A stretch of 32,696 nucleotides of DNA, from contig PMMM01000051.1 in assembly GCA_003162245.1 (NCBI GenBank), positions 1-32,696 of the forward strand. The letters are read 5' to 3'. The DNA comes from Phycisphaerales bacterium. Lineage in GTDB: Bacteria > Planctomycetota > Phycisphaerae > UBA1845 > Fen-1342. Position 1 is the stretch's first letter; the number at the start of each line of letters is the position of its first letter. The notes beneath the pieces are model-generated. The model did no database searches. It saw only the letters and a list, made by a program, of their open reading frames with translations, and was not told the DNA's origin. The position numbers and the translations under genes were made by a program. Positions 1-8,627 of the stretch are shown here, piece by piece.

Positions 1-431
1 AGTGTGCCAAGGTGTGTACCCCCCCCCTTGGCACACTTGATTATCCGGACGTTCGTGAAGCTCTCAGCCATCAGCTTTCAGCTCTCAGCCGGAGGTGCGG
101 ACAGAAGAGAACATGGCGCAGACCTTCTGCGGGCGGCGCGGAACATCCGCGCGGATGGGGTAAGTATTCATCAGGAAGGGGCGGAAAGCACGTGGAGTTG
201 GCGCGGTTGTTAGAGTCTGGCGGGTTTGGGCGGAAATTGGCGGAAAAACAACAGGGGCACCGAGGCGAGGAGAAGATCGGATTGGGGTTCGGGGTCAAGG
301 AGCGCGGGGTTGCCGACGGACGCGGGAAACGGGCGGTCCGCAAATTACGCGGACTGACGCAGATTCGGGGCGGGCGAACGGGAATGGCGAATAGCGAATG
401 GCGAATTAGAGAACACGGCGGCGGTCGGCGT
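1..431. repeat. gene-free mosaic of short interspersed repeats
   Basis: No convincing coding sequence. Modules seen: a hairpin with arms 1-12 and 26-37 around a C-rich loop, followed by ATTATCCGGACGTT (40-53); a reiterated TCAGCT(T/C)TCAGC tract (about 62-101); a CATCCGCGCGGAT...GGGGTAAGTATTCATCA module (about 144-173); and a duplicated ATGGCGAAT/AGCGAATGGCGAAT tract (about 383-406). The first three modules recur in the same order at 18153-18410. Short open frames here overlap each other in several frames and have no family resemblance, so I treat the stretch as non-coding. Confidence 0.6.
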
Positions 432-1472
432 TCAGTGGTGCTCCGTCGTCGCTTCCGCGCGATGCGTCTTCCGCGCTCCAAGAGGGCTGAGCCCGGCGAC
501 GATCCGGCGCGCGCCGCGCCGCCAGAGGGCGAGCATGATCAGGGCGCCCGGCAGCGTCAGCCACAGCGGACGGAAGACGAAGCGTCCTGAGCCCACGGGA
601 AGGTGGTCGCGGACGGATCGGAAGGGGGCGGATTCTGCCGGTGCGGGGCGCCAGGTGCCGTCGAACATCGCCTTGCGGCGGCAGACCGCAAACTCAGCTT
701 CGGAACGCACATCGGGTGCGCTCGAGTCGACACCGTGGTCGGCGAGTATCGCCAACAACGCATCCGCGTCGAATGGGCGCTCGACGTGCAGGGGGCCACC
801 CGGCGCGTCCTCGAGCGAGTATCCGGAGTCGCCGGGGTCAATCCGCAGGCGAACAAGAGGGCCGGCGCGCGTGCAAGCGTCCAGGCGTATGCTGAAGAAC
901 GCTGGCCGGCGTGGATTGTGCGTACCAAGCGGTACGAGCAGTGCCGCGGCCCAATCGTGGCGCGGTACGATGTACCAGATTTCCGAGAGCGCCACGCCGG
1001 TGCTGCTGGACTCGATGAAACGCTCGAACGACGCGGCGTGTGCGAGCCTGTGACTGGTCGTGTAATCGCGGTAACCCGGGAGCGCAACGAATTCGAGTCC
1101 GGCGAGCAGGCCCACGCACAGAATGGTCCAGCACGCCAGCGCTCGCCGTCGACCAGCCCGGTACGCGCGCAAGTCGGCCACGTCGCGCTCCGCACAAGGC
1201 GCCGCGCCGCACTCGGGGCACGCCGACGTTTCGAGCGCGAGGCCGTGAAGGGAGTAGCCGCAACGCGCGCACCAGGGACCGTGGCCGGCCTCCACGCCGG
1301 AGGCTTCGTACGGCAGGCGAGACCTCGCAGTTAACAGGACGGCGGTCCACACGACGATCAAGACGGTGAACGCACAGGCAACCGCGAGCGTGTAGGGGTC
1401 CGGATACACGGTCGTGCATTGTAGTCTGGCGCGGGGGCGAGGGCGGGGCGGAGGCGGGGGTACATCGGCCAC
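432..1472 (-). CDS. zinc-ribbon membrane protein, unknown function
   Basis: A 346-residue protein of unknown function. Seen: a proline/arginine-rich N-terminus, a membrane segment at about 29-48, a four-cysteine zinc ribbon (C68, C71, C85, C88, in the form CARCGY...CPECG), a second membrane segment at about 110-131, a long soluble region, and a last membrane segment near 303-322 followed by a basic tail. The CxxCGYxLxGL...CPECG ribbon next to membrane helices is, as I recall, common in Planctomycetota proteins of unknown role. The start is uncertain: the first 21 residues are low complexity, and a GTG at 1409 would give a protein beginning just before the first membrane segment. It lies downstream of the polyprenyl synthase on the same strand, separated by a repeat-like hairpin, so co-transcription is doubtful. 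Confidence 0.65.
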   Translation of the reverse strand: MADVPPPPPRPRPRARLQCTTVYPDPYTLAVACAFTVLIVVWTAVLLTARSRLPYEASGVEAGHGPWCARCGYSLHGLALETSACPECGAAPCAERDVADLRAYRAGRRRALACWTILCVGLLAGLEFVALPGYRDYTTSHRLAHAASFERFIESSSTGVALSEIWYIVPRHDWAAALLVPLGTHNPRRPAFFSIRLDACTRAGPLVRLRIDPGDSGYSLEDAPGGPLHVERPFDADALLAILADHGVDSSAPDVRSEAEFAVCRRKAMFDGTWRPAPAESAPFRSVRDHLPVGSGRFVFRPLWLTLPGALIMLALWRRGARRIVAGLSPLGARKTHRAEATTEHH

Positions 1473-1502
1473 GGGGGGGGCCGGCGCTACACGAGGGGAC
1501 GC

Positions 1503-1524
1503 CGTCAGCCACGGAGGGCTGACG
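1503..1524. repeat. REP-like hairpin after polyprenyl synthase
   Basis: Arms 1503-1510 (cgtcagcc) and 1517-1524 (ggctgacg) form a perfect 8-bp stem around a 6-base loop. It directly abuts the stop codon of the minus-strand polyprenyl synthase at 1525. There is no T-run, so it may be a transcription barrier or mRNA-stabilising REP element rather than a classical terminator. A second weaker stem lies at 1466-1470/1479-1483. Confidence 0.5.
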
Positions 1525-2601
1525 CTACTGGCGGCGGGCGAGGACGAAGTCGGCCATCGCGCTCAGACGGTCGCGGGCGGGGGAGGGGGGGAGGTCGGCG
1601 AGGGCGGATTTCGCGGTCTCGACGTGGTCGCGGGCGACGGATTCGGCGTAGGCGAGGCTGTCGGACTCGCGCAGCAGCGCGGCGATTTGGCGGTAACGCC
1701 GGGGGTCGGAGGCGCTTCGTGCACCTGTCAAAGCCGTGCTGGTTCGACCCTCCGCCAGCCCCTCCCGGGGAGGGAGGGGGGTTGTGTCAGGCTGCCCCAG
1801 CAAGGTCGTCAGGCGCGTACGCTCGCCGGGGGACGCCGTGCGCAGGGCGTGGATCACGGGGAGCGTCAGCTCGCCCTCGTAGACGTCGCGGCCAAGGGAT
1901 TTGCCGACTTCGGCCTCCTGGCCGGTGAGGTCGAGGAGGTCGTCGACGATCTGGAAGGCGAGGCCGAGGGCGTGGCCGAAGTCGCGGAGGCGGCGGACGG
2001 TGGCTTCATCGGCGGCGGCGTACTGGGCGCCGAGGTGGCAGCAGGTTTCGACGAGGGCCGCGGTCTTGCGGGCGATGATGTCCATGTACTCGCGCTCGGT
2101 GAGGGCGAGGTTGCCGCGGCTGGCGACCTGCATCATCTCGCCTTCGCACATGGTGATGGCGGTCTGGCCGACGACGCGGGCGGCGTACTGCGACTGGAGG
2201 CTGCTGCAGAGGTGGAAGGCGTGGCTGTAGAGGAAATCGCCCATGAGGACGGCGTGCTGGTTGCCCCAGAGGCGGTTGACGGTGGCGGCGCGGCGGCGGA
2301 TGTCGGCCTCGTCGAGGACGTCGTCGTGGACGAGCGTGGCGAGGTGGACGAGCTCGACGACCGCAGCCAGCACGGGGTGCTCGGGGCGCACGCCGCCGGC
2401 GGCCTGGGCGGCGAGAAGCAGGAGGGCGGGGCGGAGCATTTTGCCGTGGAACTGGCCGACGTGGCGGCACAGGTCGCTGGTGAAGGCGTGGTCGGAGATG
2501 AGCTCGTCGGCGAGCAGGCGCCGGGCGTGCTGGAGGTCGGCGGCGATGGGCGCGTAGAGGTCGGCGAGGCTGAGGGTTTCGGGTTGCCCGTCGATGCGCA
2601 C
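1525..2601 (-). CDS. polyprenyl diphosphate synthase
   Basis: Trans-type isoprenyl diphosphate synthase (358 residues) that condenses isopentenyl diphosphate onto an allylic diphosphate to make the long-chain tail of quinones or related lipids; cytoplasmic. Seen: the first aspartate-rich motif in VHDDVLDEADIRR, the GNxxAVLxGDFL segment, and the second aspartate motif in FQIVDDLLDLTG. The C-terminus ends in the usual arginine-rich helix. Length is slightly above that of octaprenyl/heptaprenyl synthases because an in-frame repeat-like segment of about 25 residues (PLPPREGLAEGR and flanks) sits between the LPVIHAL helix and the final helices. The start is a GTG at 2601 with GGAG about 10 bases upstream. 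Chain length (IspB/HepS-like) cannot be read from sequence by eye, so no symbol is given. Confidence 0.92.
   Translation of the reverse strand: MRIDGQPETLSLADLYAPIAADLQHARRLLADELISDHAFTSDLCRHVGQFHGKMLRPALLLLAAQAAGGVRPEHPVLAAVVELVHLATLVHDDVLDEADIRRRAATVNRLWGNQHAVLMGDFLYSHAFHLCSSLQSQYAARVVGQTAITMCEGEMMQVASRGNLALTEREYMDIIARKTAALVETCCHLGAQYAAADEATVRRLRDFGHALGLAFQIVDDLLDLTGQEAEVGKSLGRDVYEGELTLPVIHALRTASPGERTRLTTLLGQPDTTPLPPREGLAEGRTSTALTGARSASDPRRYRQIAALLRESDSLAYAESVARDHVETAKSALADLPPSPARDRLSAMADFVLARRQ
1711..1790. repeat. palindromic repeat inserted in polyprenyl synthase gene
   Basis: Within the synthase gene the sequence contains a perfect 7-bp stem, 1760-1766 (ccctccc) with 1768-1774 (gggaggg), flanked by C/G-rich runs. 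The translated segment (PLPPREGLAEGR) is low-complexity and unlike the family. This is the type of short palindromic element often dispersed in GC-rich genomes. Boundaries are approximate. Confidence 0.5.
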
Positions 2602-2667
2602 GGCGTTTGATCTCCGTGTAGCCTGAAGCGGCGATTGAGTGTCTGCGCGGGGGCGGGGAATGTCCAG

Positions 2668-2696
2668 ATTGTGTGGAATGTTTCAGAACGATTGAA
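2668..2696 (-). promoter_or_regulatory. candidate promoter of polyprenyl synthase
   Basis: Reading on the minus strand, TTCAAT (2696-2691) and CACAAT (2673-2668) are separated by 17 bases, upstream of the GTG at 2601. Both boxes match the sigma-70 consensus only partly. Confidence 0.25.
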
Positions 2697-2746
2697 AATT
2701 GGGCGGTGCGGGCAAACGAGGACGGTGGCGGAGAGCGCGGTAGCGG

Positions 2747-3790
2747 TCATTCGAGGTCGGAGAGGCGTTCGACAGGAGGGGGCGGCAAGGGGCTCAGCCA
2801 GGCGCGGAGGAGCAGGTCGACCTCGTCGCGCGTCGCGAACTTCCGCGCGGATTCGACGCCGTCCGTGACGAAGACCTGCCGTGACTGGCCATACCAGCGC
2901 ACGGCAAACAGCACGCTCCTGGTGCGCTCAAACAGGTGCAGATTCCAGCGCTTCTGGAACGCCCCGGCCTTCCGGCGCACCATGCCGCCGGGGACAATGA
3001 ACCACTGCTCCGCCACTTGGCCGCGCACGGGGCCGAGGAACAGGGCGCCGAAGAGGAGGGCCGTCCAAAACACCGCGCCCAGCGTGACCCTCTGTCGCAG
3101 TAGAGCCTCTCCGACATTGAAAGCCCACAGCGGGACAAAGATGAGTGTGGGCCACCAACCCCCTTTCCGGCGAACATTTCGGCGGACTACGCGCGCGAGG
3201 TCGGAGTGGCCGAGGCTGGTCATCCGGCCGGCCGCGCGCGTTGCGTCGGCGGCACCGGATGGGTCGACCAGCAGCGAGGAGTAGGCCTCGTCCAGCGGCT
3301 GGGGCTCGATCGGCCAAATCAGCGGCTCGATGGTGCGGGCTTCTTCCGACTTGCCGATGCGTAAAGTCAGCCCCTGGTGGCCAGCGCTTAGCAGCGTCCG
3401 CAACGCGCTGTCACAGCCGTCTGCGGCGGACCAGCCGCGCACGGCTCCGCAAAAGGTCGCCAGGGCAGGGCCGATTCCGTCGCGTGCGACCGCAACGGCG
3501 ATCGCTTGGCCGCGCCGCTTGTTACGCGCGCGCAGGGCAACCCCGACCCCGAACAGAATCGCGAACATGGCGACAGCCAGCGCAAGCGAAGGCGCCATCC
3601 TGGCGGCCGGTGTGAACGAAGGCAGCAGCGTGCTTGCGGCCACCGCGCAGATCGCGCTCAGGATCATGGCGAGCACTATGACCAGGAAGGTCTGAGTGGC
3701 GGAGTGTCCGAGCGGATGCGGGAAGCGAACGTCGATGAGAGCGCCCGGTTGGGGCGCGGGATTCGAATTGGCGGGCGGCGGCGACTCCAT
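2747..3790 (-). CDS. four-helix membrane protein, unknown function
   Basis: A 347-residue protein I do not recognise. Seen: proline-rich N-terminus, membrane segments at about 33-55 and 66-86, a soluble region of about 120 residues, then membrane segments at about 211-230 and 237-255, and a C-terminal soluble domain of about 90 residues. That last part alternates short hydrophobic strands and ends in a helix (FATRDEVDLLLRAWL), a layout that could be PH-like, but this is only an impression. Its ATG lies one base after the stop of the YhbY-like gene, so the two are probably one transcript with translational coupling. The C-terminus is proline-rich. Confidence 0.65.
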   Translation of the reverse strand: MESPPPANSNPAPQPGALIDVRFPHPLGHSATQTFLVIVLAMILSAICAVAASTLLPSFTPAARMAPSLALAVAMFAILFGVGVALRARNKRRGQAIAVAVARDGIGPALATFCGAVRGWSAADGCDSALRTLLSAGHQGLTLRIGKSEEARTIEPLIWPIEPQPLDEAYSSLLVDPSGAADATRAAGRMTSLGHSDLARVVRRNVRRKGGWWPTLIFVPLWAFNVGEALLRQRVTLGAVFWTALLFGALFLGPVRGQVAEQWFIVPGGMVRRKAGAFQKRWNLHLFERTRSVLFAVRWYGQSRQVFVTDGVESARKFATRDEVDLLLRAWLSPLPPPPVERLSDLE

Positions 3791-3791
3791 C

Positions 3792-4085
3792 CTACTGGAC
3801 CTCGACAGCTTCCGTTGCGTCGGGCGGGCGGTGGAGGATCAGGACGTGGCCGACGCGTTTGACGAGGTCGCAGGGGACGCGGGCGGCGAGGTCGGCGGCA
3901 ACGGCGTCGCAGGCGGCGGCGTGGTCGGCGTTCACGCGGACCTTGAGGAGCGTGCGGCCGGTGAAGGCGGCGCGGACCTGGGCGACGACGTCGTCGGAAA
4001 GGTTGTCGGGGGAGATCGTGACGAGCGGTTTGAGCGGGTGGCTGGCGGCCAGGAGTTCGCGGCGTTGTTTGGCGGTCAGACTCAT
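3792..4085 (-). CDS. YhbY/CRS1-like RNA-binding protein
   Basis: Small (97-residue) CRM-domain protein of the YhbY family, which associates with pre-50S ribosomes in other bacteria. Seen: the N-terminal LTAKQRRELLAASHPLKPLVTI segment typical of the family (K-R-L-A...LKP), then a helix and the TLLKVRVN strand. The usual GxxG loop (G-[KS]-N-G-L in YhbY) reads SPDNL here, so the RNA-contacting loop appears degenerate. The start was chosen at the ATG at 4085 (MSLTAKQ), preceded by GAGGG on the minus strand; an ATG at 4106 would add seven basic residues not typical of the family. Divergent from the topoisomerase gene. Confidence 0.8.
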   Translation of the reverse strand: MSLTAKQRRELLAASHPLKPLVTISPDNLSDDVVAQVRAAFTGRTLLKVRVNADHAAACDAVAADLAARVPCDLVKRVGHVLILHRPPDATEAVEVQ

Positions 4086-4224
4086 GCGGCGCCCTCGTGT
4101 GCCCACAAGGCACTGTACAGGTGTTCGTCCGTCGCTACCATAGCTTGTACCAGGGAGGCTCGGAAGGCGGCCCGGACGGTTTCGCCGGCTACGCCGCGGT
4201 CCGGGCGGCTCGATGGAGCCAAGG

Positions 4225-6369
4225 ATGGCCGTGCAGTCTGAACCGACAGCGCGCCGAATGGAGACGCCCAGCCTGTTTGACCCGCCGCCGGTGCGCGCGA
4301 TTCCGGTGGGGACGGTCAGTCAGCCGCTGTGGGACGCGGGGACGGACGACGAGGCCGATGAGAAGGAAAGCATAGCCACGCCCAGGGTCGCCACGGCGGC
4401 AAAAGCTGCGACCGACGAGAGAAAACCGGCGCGCACGGTGCGCGAGCGTGCTCCTGCGACGCCGAAACCGGCGCGGAAGGTGACGAAGCCGGGGCGGGCA
4501 CCGAAGGCGAAGAAGGAACGGGACCAAGAGAAGCCGGCCGTTGAAGATCGCCAGCCGGGGCACGACGTGCCGGCGACGCAAGGTGACGCGGAGCGTGCGG
4601 AGGCGGCTGAGGCGGCGGACGAGTCCGCGCCGGTGACGACGGCCGCGGAGACGAAGCGTCCGAAGCGGACGCGGACGGTGACGGCGGAGACGCTGGCGGC
4701 GCAGCAGCGCGACATCTCGGTGTCCGAGTTCTTTGCGAAGAACCGCCACCTGCTGGGGTTCGACAACAAGCGGAAGGCGCTGCTGACGACGGTCAAGGAG
4801 GCGGTGGACAACAGTCTGGACGCGTGCGAGGAAGCCGGCATCCTGCCCGAGCTGTGGATCACGATCGACCAGCTCGCCGAGGAGCGGTTTCGCGTCACGG
4901 TGCGCGACAATGGGCCGGGGATCGTGCGGGCCCAGATCCCGAACATCTTCGGGAAGCTGCTGTACGGTTCGAAGTTTCACCGCCTGAAGATGGCTCGCGG
5001 GCAGCAGGGGATCGGCATCTCCGCGGCCGGGATGTACGGGTTGCTGACGACCGGGAAGAGCGTGCACATTACGTCGCGGACGAGCCCGAAGAAGGAAGGC
5101 CACCACTTCCAGATTCAGATGGACACCGCCAAGAACAAGGCGGACGTGGTGCTGGAGGACACGGCCGACGTGCCGTGGGAACAGGGCACGGAGGTCAGCA
5201 TCGAGCTGGTCGCGAGCTTCTCGAAGGGCCGGCAGTCGGTGGACGAGTACGTCGAGCAGACGGCGATCGCGAACCCGCACGCGGTGATTCACTACATTTC
5301 GCCGGCGCCTGAGCACCGCGAGTTTCCGCGCGGGACGGAGGACTTGCCGGCCGAGACGCGCGCGATCAAGCCGCATCCGCACGGGATCGAGCTGGGCGTG
5401 CTGATGAAGATGCTCAAGGAGGCCAAGGGCGTGAAGCTGGCGGGCTTCCTGCAGCGCGAGTTCTGCCGGGTGTCGGCGAGCGGCGCCCAGGCGATTTGCG
5501 AGCAGGCGGGGTTGAGCCCGAAGTCGCCGCCGAACCAGATTGGGACGCACGAGGTCGAGAAGCTGTACGCGGCGATGCAGGGCGTGAAGTTCATGGCCCC
5601 GCCGACGGACTGTCTGGCGCCGATCGGCATGCGGAACCTGCTGGCGGGGCTGCTCAAGGAAGTGAAGGCGGAGTTCTTCACGGCGACGACGCGCGACCCG
5701 GCGGTTTATCGCGGCAATCCGTTTCAGATCGAGATTGCGCTGGCCTACGGCGGCAACCTGCCGGCCGACCAGCCCGCGCGGGTGATTCGATTCGCCAACC
5801 GCGTGCCGCTGATGTACCAGCAGTCCGCGTGTGCGGCGTACAAGAGCGTGCTGGACGTGGACTGGCGGAATTACGGGGTGTCGCAGCCGTCGGGCAGCCT
5901 GCCGGTGGGGCCGTTGGTCGTCATGGTGCACATGGCGAGCGTGTGGGTGCCGTTCACGAGCGAGAGCAAGGAGGCGATCGCGGACTACGACGAGATCCGC
6001 AAGGAGATGAAGCTCGCGCTGCAGGAGTCCGGGCGGAAGCTCAACGCGTACGTTCGCCGCCGGCGCCGGCAGCGAATGGAGAGCGAGCGGCGGAACATCT
6101 TCGGGCGCTACATCCCGGACGTGGCGGAGGCGCTGGCGAGCCTGTCGGGACAAAGCGAAGACCGGCTGCTGCGGGACCTTCAAGCGATCGCCAAACGCCG
6201 GACAGCGGAAGCCGACGTCGAGCTGGATGAGGACGGGAAGCCGATCGCGCAGGGGGACGCTGCGAACAATGGCGGGGCGACCGACGACGAGCTTGCGGGC
6301 GACGGCAGCACGGTGGTCGTGCCGGAGAACGAAGCGCCGGCCGCGCCGACGGAGTTGTTTGGGCAGTAG
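4225..6369 (+). CDS. top6B: DNA topoisomerase VI subunit B
   Basis: ATPase subunit of the type IIB topoisomerase, which with the Spo11-like A subunit passes one duplex through another. Seen (numbered from 4213): about 165 residues of Ala/Lys/Glu/Pro-rich, probably disordered N-terminal tail; then a GHKL ATPase with the Asn box (KEAVDNSLDACEEAG, from about 195), VRDNGPGI (from about 230) and GQQGIGISAAGMYG (from about 263); an H2TH-like region; and the transducer domain with the switch-lysine segment SESKEAI (about 584-588). An acidic C-terminal tail follows. Start: ATG 4225 has GGAG six bases upstream; ATG 4213 has none. Well known from archaea and plants, scattered in bacteria. No A-subunit gene lies in this window. 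Confidence 0.93.
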   Translation: MAVQSEPTARRMETPSLFDPPPVRAIPVGTVSQPLWDAGTDDEADEKESIATPRVATAAKAATDERKPARTVRERAPATPKPARKVTKPGRAPKAKKERDQEKPAVEDRQPGHDVPATQGDAERAEAAEAADESAPVTTAAETKRPKRTRTVTAETLAAQQRDISVSEFFAKNRHLLGFDNKRKALLTTVKEAVDNSLDACEEAGILPELWITIDQLAEERFRVTVRDNGPGIVRAQIPNIFGKLLYGSKFHRLKMARGQQGIGISAAGMYGLLTTGKSVHITSRTSPKKEGHHFQIQMDTAKNKADVVLEDTADVPWEQGTEVSIELVASFSKGRQSVDEYVEQTAIANPHAVIHYISPAPEHREFPRGTEDLPAETRAIKPHPHGIELGVLMKMLKEAKGVKLAGFLQREFCRVSASGAQAICEQAGLSPKSPPNQIGTHEVEKLYAAMQGVKFMAPPTDCLAPIGMRNLLAGLLKEVKAEFFTATTRDPAVYRGNPFQIEIALAYGGNLPADQPARVIRFANRVPLMYQQSACAAYKSVLDVDWRNYGVSQPSGSLPVGPLVVMVHMASVWVPFTSESKEAIADYDEIRKEMKLALQESGRKLNAYVRRRRRQRMESERRNIFGRYIPDVAEALASLSGQSEDRLLRDLQAIAKRRTAEADVELDEDGKPIAQGDAANNGGATDDELAGDGSTVVVPENEAPAAPTELFGQ

Positions 6370-6425
6370 GAGCGTGCGGGGCGGAGCGTGCGAAGCGCGG
6401 CGGTGGGCTGGCAGCGAGAGCGGAC

Positions 6426-8348
6426 ATGAAGCTTTTCGTCCCGGGGCGTATCTGCCTGTTTGGCGAGCATTCGGACTGGGCGGGCGCGCACCGGCGCACG
6501 AACGCGGAGCTCGGCAAGGGCTACACGATCCTCTGCGGCACGAACCAGGGCCTGTACGCCGAGGTTAAGGCGCATCCGTCCAAGCTCATCGTGCGGGCGA
6601 CACTGGACGACGGCCGCACCGAGGGGCCGCGCGAGCTGCCGATGCAGCGCGAGGCGCTGCTGGCGGAGGCCGAGACGGGCGGGTTCTTCTCGTACGCCGC
6701 CGGCGTCGCGTACCAGGTGCTGACGCAGTACCGGGTGGGCGGGCTGGAGATCGACAACTACCGGACGACGCTGCCGATCAAGAAGGGGTTGTCGTCGTCG
6801 GCGGCGATCTGCGTGCTGGTGGCGCGGGCGTTCAATCGCGTGTACGACCTGAAGCTGACGACCCGCGGGGAGATGGAGTACGCGTACCTGGGCGAGATCA
6901 CTACGCCGTCGCGGTGCGGGCGGATGGACCAGGGGTGCGCGTACGGGGACCGGCCGATCCTGATGACGTTTGACGGCGACCGGATCGACATCGCAGAGCT
7001 GAAGGTGCCGCGCGACCTGCACCTGGTGATCGTCGACCTGCACGCCGGCAAGGACACGAAGGAGATTCTCGCCCGGCTCAACGGCTGCTATCCGTTCGCC
7101 GAGAATGATCTGCACCGCGCCGTGCAGGAGTACCTCGGCCCGATCAACGGCCGGATTGTGCAGGCGGCGGCCGGCGCGATCCGCGCGGGCGACGCGGAAC
7201 AGGTCGGCTACCTGATGACGGAAGCGCAGCGCGAATTCGACGCCCACCTGCGGCCGGCGTGTCCCGCGCAGCTCACCGCGCCCGTGCTGCACAAAGTCCT
7301 TGCGTATGAGCCGATTCGACCCTTCATCCTCGGCGGCAAGGGCGTCGGCTCGCAGGGCGACGGTTCGGCGCAGTTCGTGGTCAAAGACTCCGCCGCCCAG
7401 CAGAAAGTGATCGAGATTCTCGAACGCGACCTGGGCTTGACCGGGCTGACACTCACCATCGCCGCGGCGCGGCGGGTGCGCAAGGCGGTCATTCCCGCGG
7501 CGGGGTTCGGGACGCGGCTGTTTCCGGCCAGCAAGGCGATGAAGAAAGAGCTGTTCCCGATCGTCGGGCGCGACGGCCGCGCCAAGCCCGTGATTCTCGC
7601 GATCATCGAAGAGGCGCTCGCGGCCGGCATCGAGGAGATCTGCATCATCATTCAGCCGCAGGACCGGCCGTACTTCGAGGAGTTCTTCGGGATGCCGCCA
7701 CCGGTCGAGCTACTCCACAAGCTGTCGCGCGAAGACCAACAGTACGTGCAGTACCTGTTGGACGTGGCCCGGCGGATCACCTGGGTGCCGCAGTCGAGCC
7801 AGGAGGGCTTCGGACACGCGGTTTACTGCGCCCGCGCGTGGGTTGGCGACGAGCCGTTCCTGCTGATGCTCGGTGACCACCTGTATGCGTCGGACAACGA
7901 CGTGCCGTGCGCCCGGCAACTGCTCGACGTCTTCGAGCGCGTTGGACACAGCGTGGTCGGGTTGAAGGTCACGCCCGTGGAGGAGATACACAACTTCGGC
8001 TGTGTCGGCGGAACGTGGGTCGAGCCCGGTTCGTTGCTCGCGATCACCGAGTTCTACGAGAAGCCCGACGCCGCGTACGCGCGCGAGCACCTGCACGTCG
8101 ACGGGATGGACGACGGGCAATTCCTGACAGTTTTCGGGCAATACGTGCTCACGCCGCAGGTTTTTCAGTACCTCGACGAGCACATCGCGCACAACGTGCG
8201 GGAGCGTGGCGAGTTTCAGTTGACGTCGTGCCTGGAGCACCTGCGGCAAGAGGACGGCGTCGCGGGTTACGTCGTGAAGGGTCGCCGCTTCGACATCGGC
8301 CTGCCCGATGCGTACCGGCAGGCGATGATCGACTTTCGGACCGCGTAG
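6426..8348 (+). CDS. GHMP sugar kinase fused to GalU-like nucleotidyltransferase
   Basis: A 640-residue two-domain enzyme. Residues 1 to about 350 form a GHMP kinase: N-terminal PGRICLFGEHSDWAG resembles the galactokinase/mevalonate-kinase substrate motif, GLSSSAA at about 121-127 is the phosphate-binding loop, and GGKGVGSQGDGSA near 310 is the third motif. Residues 353-640 form a nucleotidyltransferase with AAGFGTRLFPASK...KELFPI at its start, GDHLY at the metal site and a GEFQLT...KGRRFDIG end, all as in UTP-glucose-1-phosphate uridylyltransferase. The fusion would convert a free sugar to sugar-1-phosphate and then to an NDP-sugar, a salvage logic like FKP (fucokinase/GDP-fucose pyrophosphorylase) but in reverse domain order. 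The sugar and nucleotide are not evident from sequence. It follows top6B by 56 bases and may share its transcript. Confidence 0.88.
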   Translation: MKLFVPGRICLFGEHSDWAGAHRRTNAELGKGYTILCGTNQGLYAEVKAHPSKLIVRATLDDGRTEGPRELPMQREALLAEAETGGFFSYAAGVAYQVLTQYRVGGLEIDNYRTTLPIKKGLSSSAAICVLVARAFNRVYDLKLTTRGEMEYAYLGEITTPSRCGRMDQGCAYGDRPILMTFDGDRIDIAELKVPRDLHLVIVDLHAGKDTKEILARLNGCYPFAENDLHRAVQEYLGPINGRIVQAAAGAIRAGDAEQVGYLMTEAQREFDAHLRPACPAQLTAPVLHKVLAYEPIRPFILGGKGVGSQGDGSAQFVVKDSAAQQKVIEILERDLGLTGLTLTIAAARRVRKAVIPAAGFGTRLFPASKAMKKELFPIVGRDGRAKPVILAIIEEALAAGIEEICIIIQPQDRPYFEEFFGMPPPVELLHKLSREDQQYVQYLLDVARRITWVPQSSQEGFGHAVYCARAWVGDEPFLLMLGDHLYASDNDVPCARQLLDVFERVGHSVVGLKVTPVEEIHNFGCVGGTWVEPGSLLAITEFYEKPDAAYAREHLHVDGMDDGQFLTVFGQYVLTPQVFQYLDEHIAHNVRERGEFQLTSCLEHLRQEDGVAGYVVKGRRFDIGLPDAYRQAMIDFRTA

Positions 8349-8532
8349 AGCGGGTCGGGGGGTTGCGGGGCCGTTGAGCGAAGCCGGCTCGCTGGTCGGC
8401 GCGGTTGCGCCCGTCATCGCCGCGGGGTTTGTAAAGAAGCGTCAAGCCACGTTTGCGCAACTTTACGCCGGGGCGCGGGACCGGCGCTGCGAATCCAGCG
8501 ATAATGTGGAGCCCGTGCTGCTGGGCGGCAGG

Positions 8533-8561
8533 TGGACTTTCCGCGCCGCGGACGGGATACT
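8533..8561 (+). promoter_or_regulatory. candidate sigma-70-type promoter for LTxxQ gene
   Basis: TGGACT (8533-8538) and GATACT (8556-8561) with a 17-base spacer lie about 65 bases upstream of the ATG at 8628, which is itself preceded by a strong AAGGAG. The remaining spacer from 8349 shows nothing else I can name. Confidence 0.4.
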
Positions 8562-8627
8562 GTCGAAGAGTTCGCAGACCCCAGGTTTCCACACAGCATT
8601 CCGAAGCCATAACACAAGGAGAAGCAG

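Noticed and set aside
12-590. 192-codon open frame at the left end
   Set aside because: Arg/Gly-rich and runs across several repeat modules; no Shine-Dalgarno or homology pattern.
4189-6183. 664-codon open frame on the minus strand opposite top6B
   Set aside because: Shadow of a gene with GHKL motifs; Arg/His/Leu-rich, no family resemblance.
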